A DNA stretch of 64,000 nt from Vulcaniibacterium gelatinicum (GTDB taxonomy: Bacteria > Pseudomonadota > Gammaproteobacteria > Xanthomonadales > Xanthomonadaceae): assembly GCF_008033445.1 (NCBI RefSeq), contig NZ_VNKO01000002.1, positions 124,001-188,000 on the forward strand. The letters are read 5' to 3'. Positions 55,553-64,000 of the stretch are shown piece by piece. The translations under genes and the position numbers were made by a program. The notes beneath the pieces were generated by a model. That model saw only the letters and a list, made by a program, of their open reading frames with translations. It made no database searches and was not told the DNA's origin. The stretch's first letter is position 1, and each line of letters begins with the position of its first letter.

Positions 55553-56149
55553 ATGTCCCCGCGCACCGCAGCCACCGACGCGGCGCTCCGCCGGGCCCTG
55601 TTCGACTACGCCCGCCGCTGGCCGGAGGAGACCGTGGTCGGCGCGTTCCTGGCGTTGCTGGACGATCCCGAGGATCCGTTCCGGCGCGAACGGCGGCAGG
55701 GCCACTTCACCGCCTCGGCCTGGCTGGTCAGCGGCGACGGCCGGCGGCTGCTGATGACCCACCACCGCAAGCTCGACCGCTGGCTGCAGCTCGGCGGCCA
55801 TGCCGACGGCGACCCGGACCTGCCCCGGGTGGCGCTGCGCGAGGCGGCGGAGGAGTCGGGTCTGCGTGGGCTGGCGCTGGAGGACGAGGCGATCTTCGAC
55901 CTCGACCGGCACTGGATCCCGGCACGCGGCGAGGTGCCTGCGCACTGGCATTACGACGTGCGCTACGTGGTGCGCGCGCACGGCGGCGAGGACTACGTGG
56001 TCGGCGACGAATCGCACGACCTGGCCTGGCGCGGGATCGCGGCACTGGCGGAGGACGCGGACGCCGATCCCTCGGTGCGGCGGATGGCGCGCAAGTGGGC
56101 GGCGCGGGTCAGTCCGCGCGCCCCATGTACTCTCCGGTCGTCGTGCTGA
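55553..56149 (+). CDS. NUDIX hydrolase
   Basis: 198 residues. The NUDIX box spans [23 protein letters not shown] (from ~82), with REAAEESG as the metal-binding core. Preceded by [30 protein letters not shown]. It resembles the YfcD/NudF-like pyrophosphohydrolases of unknown substrate. Its last 41 nt overlap the 3' end of efpL on the other strand, giving the odd tail [19 protein letters not shown] -10-like word lies about 35 nt upstream. Confidence 0.87.
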   Translation: MSPRTAATDAALRRALFDYARRWPEETVVGAFLALLDDPEDPFRRERRQGHFTASAWLVSGDGRRLLMTHHRKLDRWLQLGGHADGDPDLPRVALREAAEESGLRGLALEDEAIFDLDRHWIPARGEVPAHWHYDVRYVVRAHGGEDYVVGDESHDLAWRGIAALAEDADADPSVRRMARKWAARVSPRAPCTLRSSC

Positions 56150-56675
56150 CCAGCACCCGGTCGCCGTTGGCGATGTACTCGGGCACCAGCAGCTCGATCC
56201 CGGTGGCCAGACGCGCGGGCTTGGGCCGCTTGGTCGCGGTGCCGCCCTTGAGCTCGGGCGGGGTGTCCACCACCTCCAGCGCCACCGTCTGCGGCAACTG
56301 CAGCGCCACCGGCTGGTCGTCAATGAGCTGCACGTAGCAGCCGCCGAGGTTGTCCACGATGTAGCCCGCGGCGTCGCCGACCATCTCCGGACCGAGGTGG
56401 TAAGGGGTGTAGTCCTCGTCGTCGAGGAACACGAAGGCGTCGCCGTCGCGGTAGGAGAAGGTGGCCGGGCGCCGGGTCAGCTCGACTTCCTTCAGGTCGT
56501 CCTCGGCGCGCAGCGACAGGTCGTACTTGCTGCCGCCGGGCACGCTGTACAGGGTGAAGCGGAAGGTGACGTTGCCGCCGCGCCCCTGCGGCGCGCTGCG
56601 CTCGATGTCGCGCACCTGGTACACGGTGCCGTTGTGTTCGACCACGTGGCCTTTCTTGACTTCGGAAGCCTTCAT
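56109..56675 (-). CDS. efpL: Elongation factor P-like protein EfpL (YeiP)
   Basis: 188 residues. EF-P paralogue with the same three-domain layout. The loop entering the peptidyl-transferase centre reads [12 protein letters not shown], carrying Arg rather than the modifiable Lys of EF-P, as in YeiP/EfpL proteins that work unmodified on XP(P)X stalls. N-terminus [16 protein letters not shown] and C-terminus [13 protein letters not shown] fit. Start ATG 56675 (an upstream in-frame ATG at 56756 lacks similarity). It overlaps the convergent NUDIX gene by 41 nt. With efp and epmB at 10-11.7 kb the cell has both systems. Confidence 0.94.
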   Translation of the reverse strand: MKASEVKKGHVVEHNGTVYQVRDIERSAPQGRGGNVTFRFTLYSVPGGSKYDLSLRAEDDLKEVELTRRPATFSYRDGDAFVFLDDEDYTPYHLGPEMVGDAAGYIVDNLGGCYVQLIDDQPVALQLPQTVALEVVDTPPELKGGTATKRPKPARLATGIELLVPEYIANGDRVLVSTTTGEYMGRAD

Positions 56676-56687
56676 TGCCTGTCCGTC

Positions 56688-56707
56688 GTTCCGGCGCAAG
56701 CCGGAAC
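56688..56707. repeat. Extragenic palindrome between efpL and an SDR gene
   Basis: GTTCCGG-CGCAAG-CCGGAAC, 7-bp perfect stem, in the context CGTCGTTCCGGCGCAAGCCG typical of widespread REP-like repeats. It lies in the leader of efpL. Confidence 0.6.
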
Positions 56708-56784
56708 CCATTTGTTCAGGGGGGTGCCATGGGATCCCGGGCCAGCGCACGCCCATGCGCCGTCCGGGATGGGGTGTCCTGCAC

Positions 56785-57555
56785 TCACTTCGGCGCCAGC
56801 CGGGTCGCGCCGTCCAGGCGGATCGTCTCGCCGTTGAGGTAGCGGTTCTGCAGGATGTAGGCGACCAGGTCGGCGAACTCCTCCGGCCGGCCCAGGCGCG
56901 AGGGGAACGGGATCGAGGCTGCCAGCGACTGCTGCACGCTCTCGGGCATGCCGTCCACCATCGGCGTCCAGAACACGCCCGGTGCCACCGTCATCACCCG
57001 GATCCCGAAACGCGCCAGCTCGCGCGCCATCGGCAGGGTCATGCCGACCACGCCGCCCTTGCTGGCCGAATACGCGGCCTGGCCGATCTGGCCCTCGTAG
57101 GCGGCCACCGAGGCGGTGTTGACGATCACCCCGCGCTCGCCGTCCTCGCCCGGCGCGTTGTGCTGCATCAGCGCGGCAGCGGCCTTGGCGACGTTGAAGC
57201 TGCCGACCAGGTTGACCATCACCGTGGTCTGGAACTGCGACAGCGGCATCGGCCCTTCCTTGCCGAGCACGCGCCCGGCGCCGAGGATGCCGGCGCAGTT
57301 CACCACCGTGTTGAGCCCGCCCAGGAACTCGCGCGCCGCGGCCAGGCTGGCGGTCACGCCGTCCTCGGAAGTGACGTCGGTGCGGAAGTAGCGGGCCTTG
57401 TCCTGGCCCAGCTCGGCGACCGCAGCCGCGCCCTTGTCGTCGTTGACGTCAAGCAGCGCGACCTTGCCGCCGTGGGCGGCCAGATGCCGGGCCACGGCCA
57501 GGCCAAGGCCGGAGACGCCGCCGGTGACGACGGCGCGGACGTTGTCGAGTTGCAT
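56785..57555 (-). CDS. 3-hydroxyacyl-CoA dehydrogenase-type SDR (HSD17B10-like)
   Basis: 256 residues. NAD motif [20 protein letters not shown] (~11-30), DVNDDKG near 36, [18 protein letters not shown] near 85, catalytic [29 protein letters not shown] near 147-175 (Ser, Tyr, Lys). The long insertion after NCAGI and the [13 protein letters not shown] pattern match type-10 17-beta-HSD / 2-methyl-3-hydroxybutyryl-CoA dehydrogenases, suggesting fatty-acid or isoleucine breakdown. It is upstream of efpL on the same strand. Start ATG 57555. Confidence 0.9.
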   Translation of the reverse strand: MQLDNVRAVVTGGVSGLGLAVARHLAAHGGKVALLDVNDDKGAAAVAELGQDKARYFRTDVTSEDGVTASLAAAREFLGGLNTVVNCAGILGAGRVLGKEGPMPLSQFQTTVMVNLVGSFNVAKAAAALMQHNAPGEDGERGVIVNTASVAAYEGQIGQAAYSASKGGVVGMTLPMARELARFGIRVMTVAPGVFWTPMVDGMPESVQQSLAASIPFPSRLGRPEEFADLVAYILQNRYLNGETIRLDGATRLAPK

Positions 57556-57637
57556 GCGCGAATCCCCGTGAAGCTGCCAAAGCACGCCATTTTACGCCAG
57601 CGGGGCGCCGCGCCCGGCGGCCCTGCCCCAGGGCGCG

Positions 57638-60187
57638 TCAGGCATGCCGGATGCGCAGCGGCGTGGCCAGGCGCAGGGCCAGTTCGTCCGGCGCCAGGCC
57701 CGGCGCGTAGAGGAAGCCCTGGCCGGTCGTGACCCCCATGCGCAACAGGAACTGGCGCTGGGCGTCGCTCTCGATGCCCTCGGCGACCAGGTGCAGCCCG
57801 AGGCTCTGGGCGATGCCGGCCACCGCCTGGCAGATCGCCACGTCCGAGGCGTTGTGCGGCACGCCGTGCAGGAACTGCTGGCTCAGCTTCATGCCCTGGA
57901 TCGGCAGCCGGCGCAGGTAGTTCAGTGCGCTGTAGCCTTCGCCGAAGTCGTCGATGCTCAGGGTCACGCCGAGCGCGCGCAAGGCGTCGAGGGTGTCGAG
58001 CGTGTCCGGCGCGTCCTCGATCAGGACACGTTCGGTGAACTCGAGCTCCAGCGCCTCGCCGGGGATGCCGGCCGCGTCCAGCGCCGCCGCCACCCGCTCG
58101 GCCAGGTTTTCGGCCAGGAACTGGCGGTAGGAGACGTTGACCGAGATCCGGCCGACGGCAATGCCGGCGTCGCGCCAGCGGCGCAGTTGCCGGCAGGCCT
58201 GGTGCAGCACCCAGTTGCCGATGCGGACGATGTCGCCGGTGACCTCGGCATGACTGATGAAACGGTCCGGCCGCATCTCGCCCAGCACCGGGTTGCGCCA
58301 GCGGATCAGCGCCTCGGCGCCGACGATGCGGCCGCTGACCAGGTCCACTTGCGGCTGGTACACCAGGCGCAGTTCGTCGTTCTCGATCGCGCGGCGCAGG
58401 TGCGTTTCCATCTGCAGGCGCTGCAACTGCTGTTCGGCCAGCGCGCCGGAGAAGCCCTGCCAGCTGTTGCGGAGCCGCCGCTTGCTGTCGTACATGGCCA
58501 GGTCGGCGTTCTGGATCAGCACGTGCGGCCGGTCGCCGTGGACCGGCGCACGGGCGATGCCGATGCTGGCGGTGATGCTGAACTCCTCGCCTTCCATGCG
58601 GAACGCGTCGCGGAACACGTCCAGGATCGCCGCGGCCAGGCGCTCGGGCTGGTGCTCGTCGTCGGTGTCGCACACCACCAGGAACTCGTCGCCGCCGAAG
58701 CGGGCGATCAAGCCTTCGGTGCCCACCGCATGCTGGATCCGCGCCGCTGCCCGCGCCAGCACCTGGTCGCCGGCGGCGTGGCCGAGCACGTCGTTGACGA
58801 TCTTGAAGCGGTCCAGGTCCACGTACAGCACCGCCAGCCGGGACTGCGCCGGGTCGGACAGGCGCGTTTCCAGTTCGGCCAGGACCGCGTCGCGGTTGAG
58901 CAGCCCGGTGAGCGGATCGCTGCGCGCCTGCACGCGCAGGGTTTCCTCCGCCTGCTTGCGCTCGGTGATGTCCTGCAGGGTGCCTGCCAGGCGCGCGCCG
59001 GTGGGGTCGCCGGGCTCGACCTCGCCGATCATCCGTACCCAGAAGGCGTGCCCGTCGGGCCGCGTGCCCTGCAGCTCCCGGTCGAAGCCCTCGCCGGCGT
59101 CACGACACTGGCGCACGGCTTCCAGCAACTGGCGGCGGTCCTTTTCGCGCAGCGATTCCAGCAGGCCTTCGAGCGTTTCCGGCGTTCGGCCGAGGATGCG
59201 CTGCGTCTCGGCGGTGAGGTGCAGGCTGTCGCGGCCGGAGTCCCATTCCCAGCCGCCGATGTGGGCCAGCGCCTGCACCCGCTCGAACAGCGCGCTGTCG
59301 CGCTTGAGCGCGGTCACGTCGGAGAACAGCGACAGCACTTGCTGCGGACGCCCCCCGCCGGGGCCGAACTGCGGCACGGCGGTGACGCTGAACCAGATCA
59401 GGCGCCGCAGCAGGCGGTCGTAGAAGCCGAGCACCGTGCTCTCGACGATCCGGCCGGTGCGCAGCGCGCGCCGCGCCGGCACGTCCTCGTACTCCAGTTC
59501 CTGGCCGCGCTCGTCCACGATCAGCCAGCGCTCGCGGTTCAGTTCCTCCTCCAGGCGCTGGCCGGGCGCCAGGCTGAGCATGCGCAGGATCGCGGGGTTG
59601 CCGTACACGATGCGGCCGTCGGCATCGCGGATGACGATGCCGTTGTCCATCGTCTCCATCAGCTCGCGGTAGCGCAGCTCGGCCTCGCGGTGGCCGCTCA
59701 TGTTGCGGGCCACGGCCACGATCCGGCGCTCGCCCTCGTCGTCGAACGCGGCCGAGTGCACCTGCACCGGGAAGCGGGTGCCGTCGGCACGCATGTTGGT
59801 CACGTCCACCACGTAGGTTTCGCCGCGACCGAGCACTTCCCACACCGGCAGCATGTGGTCGCGCGGCAGGTCGGGGTTGAGCACGTGGATCGGCTGGCCG
59901 ACGATGTGCTCGCGCGGGCGCTGGTAGGCCGCCACGCCGGCCTTGTTCAGGTCGAGCACGATCCCTTCCCAGCTGATGATGCTGACCGGATCGGGCACGG
60001 CGTCGAACAGCGCGCGCCAGCGGTTGCGCGCGGCCTGGGCCGCGACGGCCTCGGCCTGCAGCGCGTCATGGGCCTGGCGCAGCAGGACGCGCAGATGATC
60101 GGGGAGGTCGGGGGCCTCGCACGCCTCGCGCAGCGCCGCGAGGGTCGCGGCGGCGTCGGATTCCGGCGGTGGCAGGCGGGAGTTCAC
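57638..60187 (-). CDS. PAS-PAS-PAS-GGDEF-EAL c-di-GMP turnover protein
   Basis: 849 residues, soluble. Three PAS-like sensors (~55-175, ~178-300, ~305-415) followed by GGDEF (~425-580, [11 protein letters not shown] intact) and EAL (~590-840, [12 protein letters not shown] intact [18 protein letters not shown]). After DDFG the usual KID reads MKLSQQF, keeping the Lys. Both synthesis and hydrolysis sites look competent, so direction probably depends on PAS signals. No RxxD inhibition site precedes GGDEF. Its start overlaps the stop of mvaB (ATGA), tying it to the leucine-catabolism operon. Confidence 0.92.
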   Translation of the reverse strand: MNSRLPPPESDAAATLAALREACEAPDLPDHLRVLLRQAHDALQAEAVAAQAARNRWRALFDAVPDPVSIISWEGIVLDLNKAGVAAYQRPREHIVGQPIHVLNPDLPRDHMLPVWEVLGRGETYVVDVTNMRADGTRFPVQVHSAAFDDEGERRIVAVARNMSGHREAELRYRELMETMDNGIVIRDADGRIVYGNPAILRMLSLAPGQRLEEELNRERWLIVDERGQELEYEDVPARRALRTGRIVESTVLGFYDRLLRRLIWFSVTAVPQFGPGGGRPQQVLSLFSDVTALKRDSALFERVQALAHIGGWEWDSGRDSLHLTAETQRILGRTPETLEGLLESLREKDRRQLLEAVRQCRDAGEGFDRELQGTRPDGHAFWVRMIGEVEPGDPTGARLAGTLQDITERKQAEETLRVQARSDPLTGLLNRDAVLAELETRLSDPAQSRLAVLYVDLDRFKIVNDVLGHAAGDQVLARAAARIQHAVGTEGLIARFGGDEFLVVCDTDDEHQPERLAAAILDVFRDAFRMEGEEFSITASIGIARAPVHGDRPHVLIQNADLAMYDSKRRLRNSWQGFSGALAEQQLQRLQMETHLRRAIENDELRLVYQPQVDLVSGRIVGAEALIRWRNPVLGEMRPDRFISHAEVTGDIVRIGNWVLHQACRQLRRWRDAGIAVGRISVNVSYRQFLAENLAERVAAALDAAGIPGEALELEFTERVLIEDAPDTLDTLDALRALGVTLSIDDFGEGYSALNYLRRLPIQGMKLSQQFLHGVPHNASDVAICQAVAGIAQSLGLHLVAEGIESDAQRQFLLRMGVTTGQGFLYAPGLAPDELALRLATPLRIRHA

Positions 60188-61083
60188 GCCACGGCCATCG
60201 CCCTTGCGACCTTGCTTCCGGTGTCCCGTCCGAGCAGGGAGGCGAGCCAGCGGCCGGTCTCGGCCAGCCGTTCCAGATCCACGCCGGTGGCGATGCCCAG
60301 GCCGTGCAGCATGTACACCACGTCCTCGGTGGCGACGTTGCCGCTGGCGCCGCGCGCGTAGGGGCAGCCGCCGGTGCCGGAGACCGCGGCGTCCACCACG
60401 CCCACGCCTTCCTCCAGGCAGGCCAGGAGGTTGGCCAGCGCCTGGCCGTAGGTGTCATGGAAGTGCACGGCGAGCGCCGGCATCGGCACCTCGGCGGCCA
60501 CCGCGCGCAGCATCGCCCGCGCCTTGCCGGGGGTGCCCACGCCGATGGTGTCGCCGAGCGAGATCTCTTCGCAGCCGAGCTCGTGCAGGCGCCGGGCCAC
60601 GCGCACCACGTCCGCGAGCGGCACCGCGCCCTGGTAGGGGCAGCCGAGCACGGTCGAGACGTAGCCGCGCACGCGCACGCCATCGGCGCGGGCGCGCTCG
60701 AGCACGGGGCGGAAGCGCTCGATGGACTCGTCGATCGAGGCGTTGATGTTCCTGCGGTTGAAGGCCTCGGAGGCGGCGGTGAACACCGCCACGTCCTGCG
60801 CGCCGACCGCGCGGGCGCGTTCGTAGCCCTGTTCGTTCGGGACCAGCACCGGGTAGCGCACCCCGGGCCGTTTCGTGATCCCGGCGTACACCTCGGCCGC
60901 GTCCGCCAGTTGCGGCACCCATTTCGGGCTGACGAAGCTGGTGGCCTCGATGCAGGTCAGGCCGGTGGCGGCGAGGCGTTCGATCAGCTCGATCTTGGCC
61001 GCGGTGGGGACGAACGCCCGCTCGTTCTGCAGCCCGTCGCGCGGGCCGACCTCGACGATGCGCACGCTGGCGGGCAGGCCCAT
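60184..61083 (-). CDS. mvaB: Hydroxymethylglutaryl-CoA lyase
   Basis: 299 residues, TIM-barrel HMGL-like. Cleaves HMG-CoA to acetoacetate and acetyl-CoA, last step of leucine catabolism (liuE). [15 protein letters not shown] (~7-21) with the metal-binding Asp, [15 protein letters not shown] near 47, [13 protein letters not shown] near 202 (metal His pair), and the catalytic Cys in [14 protein letters not shown] near 235. The start is one nt beyond the stop of the MCC alpha gene; its stop overlaps the GGDEF-EAL start. Confidence 0.95.
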   Translation of the reverse strand: MGLPASVRIVEVGPRDGLQNERAFVPTAAKIELIERLAATGLTCIEATSFVSPKWVPQLADAAEVYAGITKRPGVRYPVLVPNEQGYERARAVGAQDVAVFTAASEAFNRRNINASIDESIERFRPVLERARADGVRVRGYVSTVLGCPYQGAVPLADVVRVARRLHELGCEEISLGDTIGVGTPGKARAMLRAVAAEVPMPALAVHFHDTYGQALANLLACLEEGVGVVDAAVSGTGGCPYARGASGNVATEDVVYMLHGLGIATGVDLERLAETGRWLASLLGRDTGSKVARAMAVA

Positions 61084-61084
61084 G

Positions 61085-63079
<1,995 letters not shown>

Positions 63080-63091
63080 GTCTGTTTTATG

Positions 63092-63515
63092 GCCACGGAT
63101 TTGCACGGATGGGCACGGATCAGGCTATCCGAAGATGAGGCGCTTGAATTGCGGGCGTGGGCCGAAATTGAGCAGCAATCCGACGCTCTTGCCAGTGGCT
63201 TTCAAGTAATTCAGCAATTGCGCCATGTGTGCCTGATTCAGCGTGGCCGCGGCCTTCACCTCGACGACCAGCGCTTTTTCAATGAGCAGGTCGGCCCGAT
63301 ATTCGCCGACCACTGCGCCGCGGAAATGGACTCGAATCGGGCTTTGCCGCTCGACGGCCAGCCCGCATTGGGAAATTGCGATGGCCATGGCGTTTTCATA
63401 GACATTTTCCAGGAACCCCGCTCCCAGTTCGTTGTAGACAGCGTAGAACGCGCCGATGACCTGTTCCGTCAGATCTTGATGAAGCAGTCTTGCCTTATCC
63501 GTGTTCATCCGTGGC
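63092..63515. mobile_element. GxxExxY-gene element with CACGGAT inverted repeats
   Basis: 424 bp bounded by GCCACGGATTTGCACGGAT (continuing GGGCACGGATCAGG, 63092-63125) and, inverted, GCCACGGATGAACACGGAT (63497-63515 reversed, continuing AAG). The enclosed gene starts inside the right arm (ATGAACACGGAT) and its stop lies in the left arm. Its AT content is visibly higher than the flanks. It sits between liuD and the enoyl-CoA hydratase gene, interrupting an otherwise close catabolic operon. Three gene-less copies of the same arms occur elsewhere in the window. No transposase is present. Confidence 0.7.
63125..63508 (-). CDS. GxxExxY protein (PD-(D/E)XK nuclease-like fold)
   Basis: 127 residues. 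The family motif GxxExxY is GAGFLENVY (near residues 29-37). Other conserved blocks: VHFRGAVVGEYRADLLIEKALVVEVKA (near 60-86), whose DLL...VEVKA spacing is the D...ExK of PD-(D/E)XK nucleases, and AQLLNYLKATGKSVGLLLNFGPRPQFKR (~96-123). The first four residues MNTD are encoded by the flanking repeat. Lower GC than the neighbours suggests acquisition. Such genes occur in many copies per genome in diverse bacteria. Function is unknown; nuclease activity is inferred only from the fold pattern. Confidence 0.88.
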   Translation of the reverse strand: MNTDKARLLHQDLTEQVIGAFYAVYNELGAGFLENVYENAMAIAISQCGLAVERQSPIRVHFRGAVVGEYRADLLIEKALVVEVKAAATLNQAHMAQLLNYLKATGKSVGLLLNFGPRPQFKRLIFG

Positions 63516-63525
63516 TGAAGATGCC

Positions 63526-64000
63526 TTACGCGGTCCAGTGCGGCTTGCGCTTGTCGAGGAAGGCACCGATGCCTTCCTGGCCTTCGGGGGAGACGCGCAG
63601 CCGGGCGATCAGGGCGGCGTTGTCGGCGTCGAGGCGGTCGCGGTCGGTCCCGGCGGCGACGCGGCGCACCAGTGCCTTGGCGCCGGCAGCGGCGAGCGGG
63701 CCGGCCTTGAGCAGCAGCTCCACCTGGCGCTGCACCGCCGAGTCGAGCGCGGTGGCGTTGACCACGGCGTGGAGCAGGCCGATGCGGCAGGCCTCGGCGG
63801 CGTCGAAGGTTTCGGCGGTGGCGAACCAGCGTCGCGCCTGGCGCGGGCCGATCGCGGCGATCACGTAGGGGGAGATCACCGCCGGCAGCAGGCCCAGGCG
63901 GCTCTCGGTCAGGCCGAACCTGGCCTCCTGCGCGCCGATGGCGATGTCGCAGCACGCCACCAGGCCCACGCCGCCGCCGAAGGCCGCGCCGTGCACGCGG
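63526..64000 (-). CDS. Enoyl-CoA hydratase/isomerase, probable methylglutaconyl-CoA hydratase (5'-truncated by window edge)
   Basis: The C-terminal 157 residues of a crotonase are visible; the start lies beyond the right edge. The frame opens with RVHGAAFGGGVGLVACCDIAIG, the oxyanion and CoA region of the family, then RFGLTESRLGLLPAVISPYV with the catalytic Glu pair, and ends FLDKRKPHWTA. Followed by the GxxExxY element, liuD and mvaB in the same direction, so it is most likely LiuC, which hydrates 3-methylglutaconyl-CoA in leucine breakdown. The domain is certain, the substrate inferred from context. Confidence 0.88.
   Translation of the reverse strand, partial: RVHGAAFGGGVGLVACCDIAIGAQEARFGLTESRLGLLPAVISPYVIAAIGPRQARRWFATAETFDAAEACRIGLLHAVVNATALDSAVQRQVELLLKAGPLAAAGAKALVRRVAAGTDRDRLDADNAALIARLRVSPEGQEGIGAFLDKRKPHWTA

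Overview
The window is about 70% GC, densely coded and syntenic, and looks like chromosome of a Xanthomonadaceae bacterium (Lysobacter/Luteimonas/Xanthomonas relatives). The evidence is the acetylated arginine pathway peculiar to that family (N-acetylornithine carbamoyltransferase, N-acetylcitrulline deacetylase, fused N-acetylglutamate kinase/synthase), a bifunctional HisB without the zinc cysteines, a TrpR-like regulator heading the his operon, a FimX-type pilus regulator and a DksA with a long Lys/Ala/Pro tail. No phage, IS transposase, CRISPR array or rRNA was seen. The genus cannot be fixed from the sequence alone.

Layout. 1-7.8 kb: RNase D (partial), a lipoprotein with a sulfatase-modifying-factor fold, an M48 protease, a phaB-phaR-phaB group, gluQ and htpX. 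7.8-16.4 kb: FimX-like protein, epmB divergent from efp, then mtaD-ubiG-HAD phosphatase-phytoene-synthase-like in a start/stop-overlapping operon, and folE2. 16.6-23.8 kb: M23 peptidase-pyrC-yidD, dksA, MFS exporter-sufE, cysS and a secreted protein. 23.8-31.2 kb: arginine operon argF'-argG-argE'-argBA-argC-argH, preceded by what reads as a leader-peptide attenuator. 31.3-34.8 kb: yaiO-HEAT-glycosyltransferase operon. 35.0-46.3 kb: tRNA-Pro, hisS, an aromatic ammonia-lyase, then the TrpR-like regulator and hisG-D-C-B-H-A-F-IE with a promoter and an overlapping operator. 46.3-46.8 kb: a hairpin-rich stretch with no gene. 46.8-64 kb: 7TM-GGDEF protein, metallophosphoesterase, mtnB-D-C methionine salvage, two amino-acid permeases, a NUDIX hydrolase, efpL, an SDR, a PAS-GGDEF-EAL protein and leucine-catabolism genes (mvaB, MCC alpha subunit, enoyl-CoA hydratase).

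Functional links. mtaD and mtnBDC both handle methylthioadenosine-derived compounds. EF-P, its modifying enzyme EpmB and the EF-P-like EfpL all serve translation through polyproline. Three c-di-GMP proteins are present: one degenerate, one cyclase, one GGDEF-EAL.

Most unusual features. (1) A family of short elements with inverted CACGGAT-type arms. One carries a GxxExxY (PD-D/E-XK-like) gene; three have no gene, and two of those sit inside the arginine operon. (2) A 156-nt in-frame insertion inside hisB made of five consecutive hairpins. (3) An Arg-codon-rich 34-codon leader followed by mutually exclusive antiterminator and terminator structures upstream of argF'.
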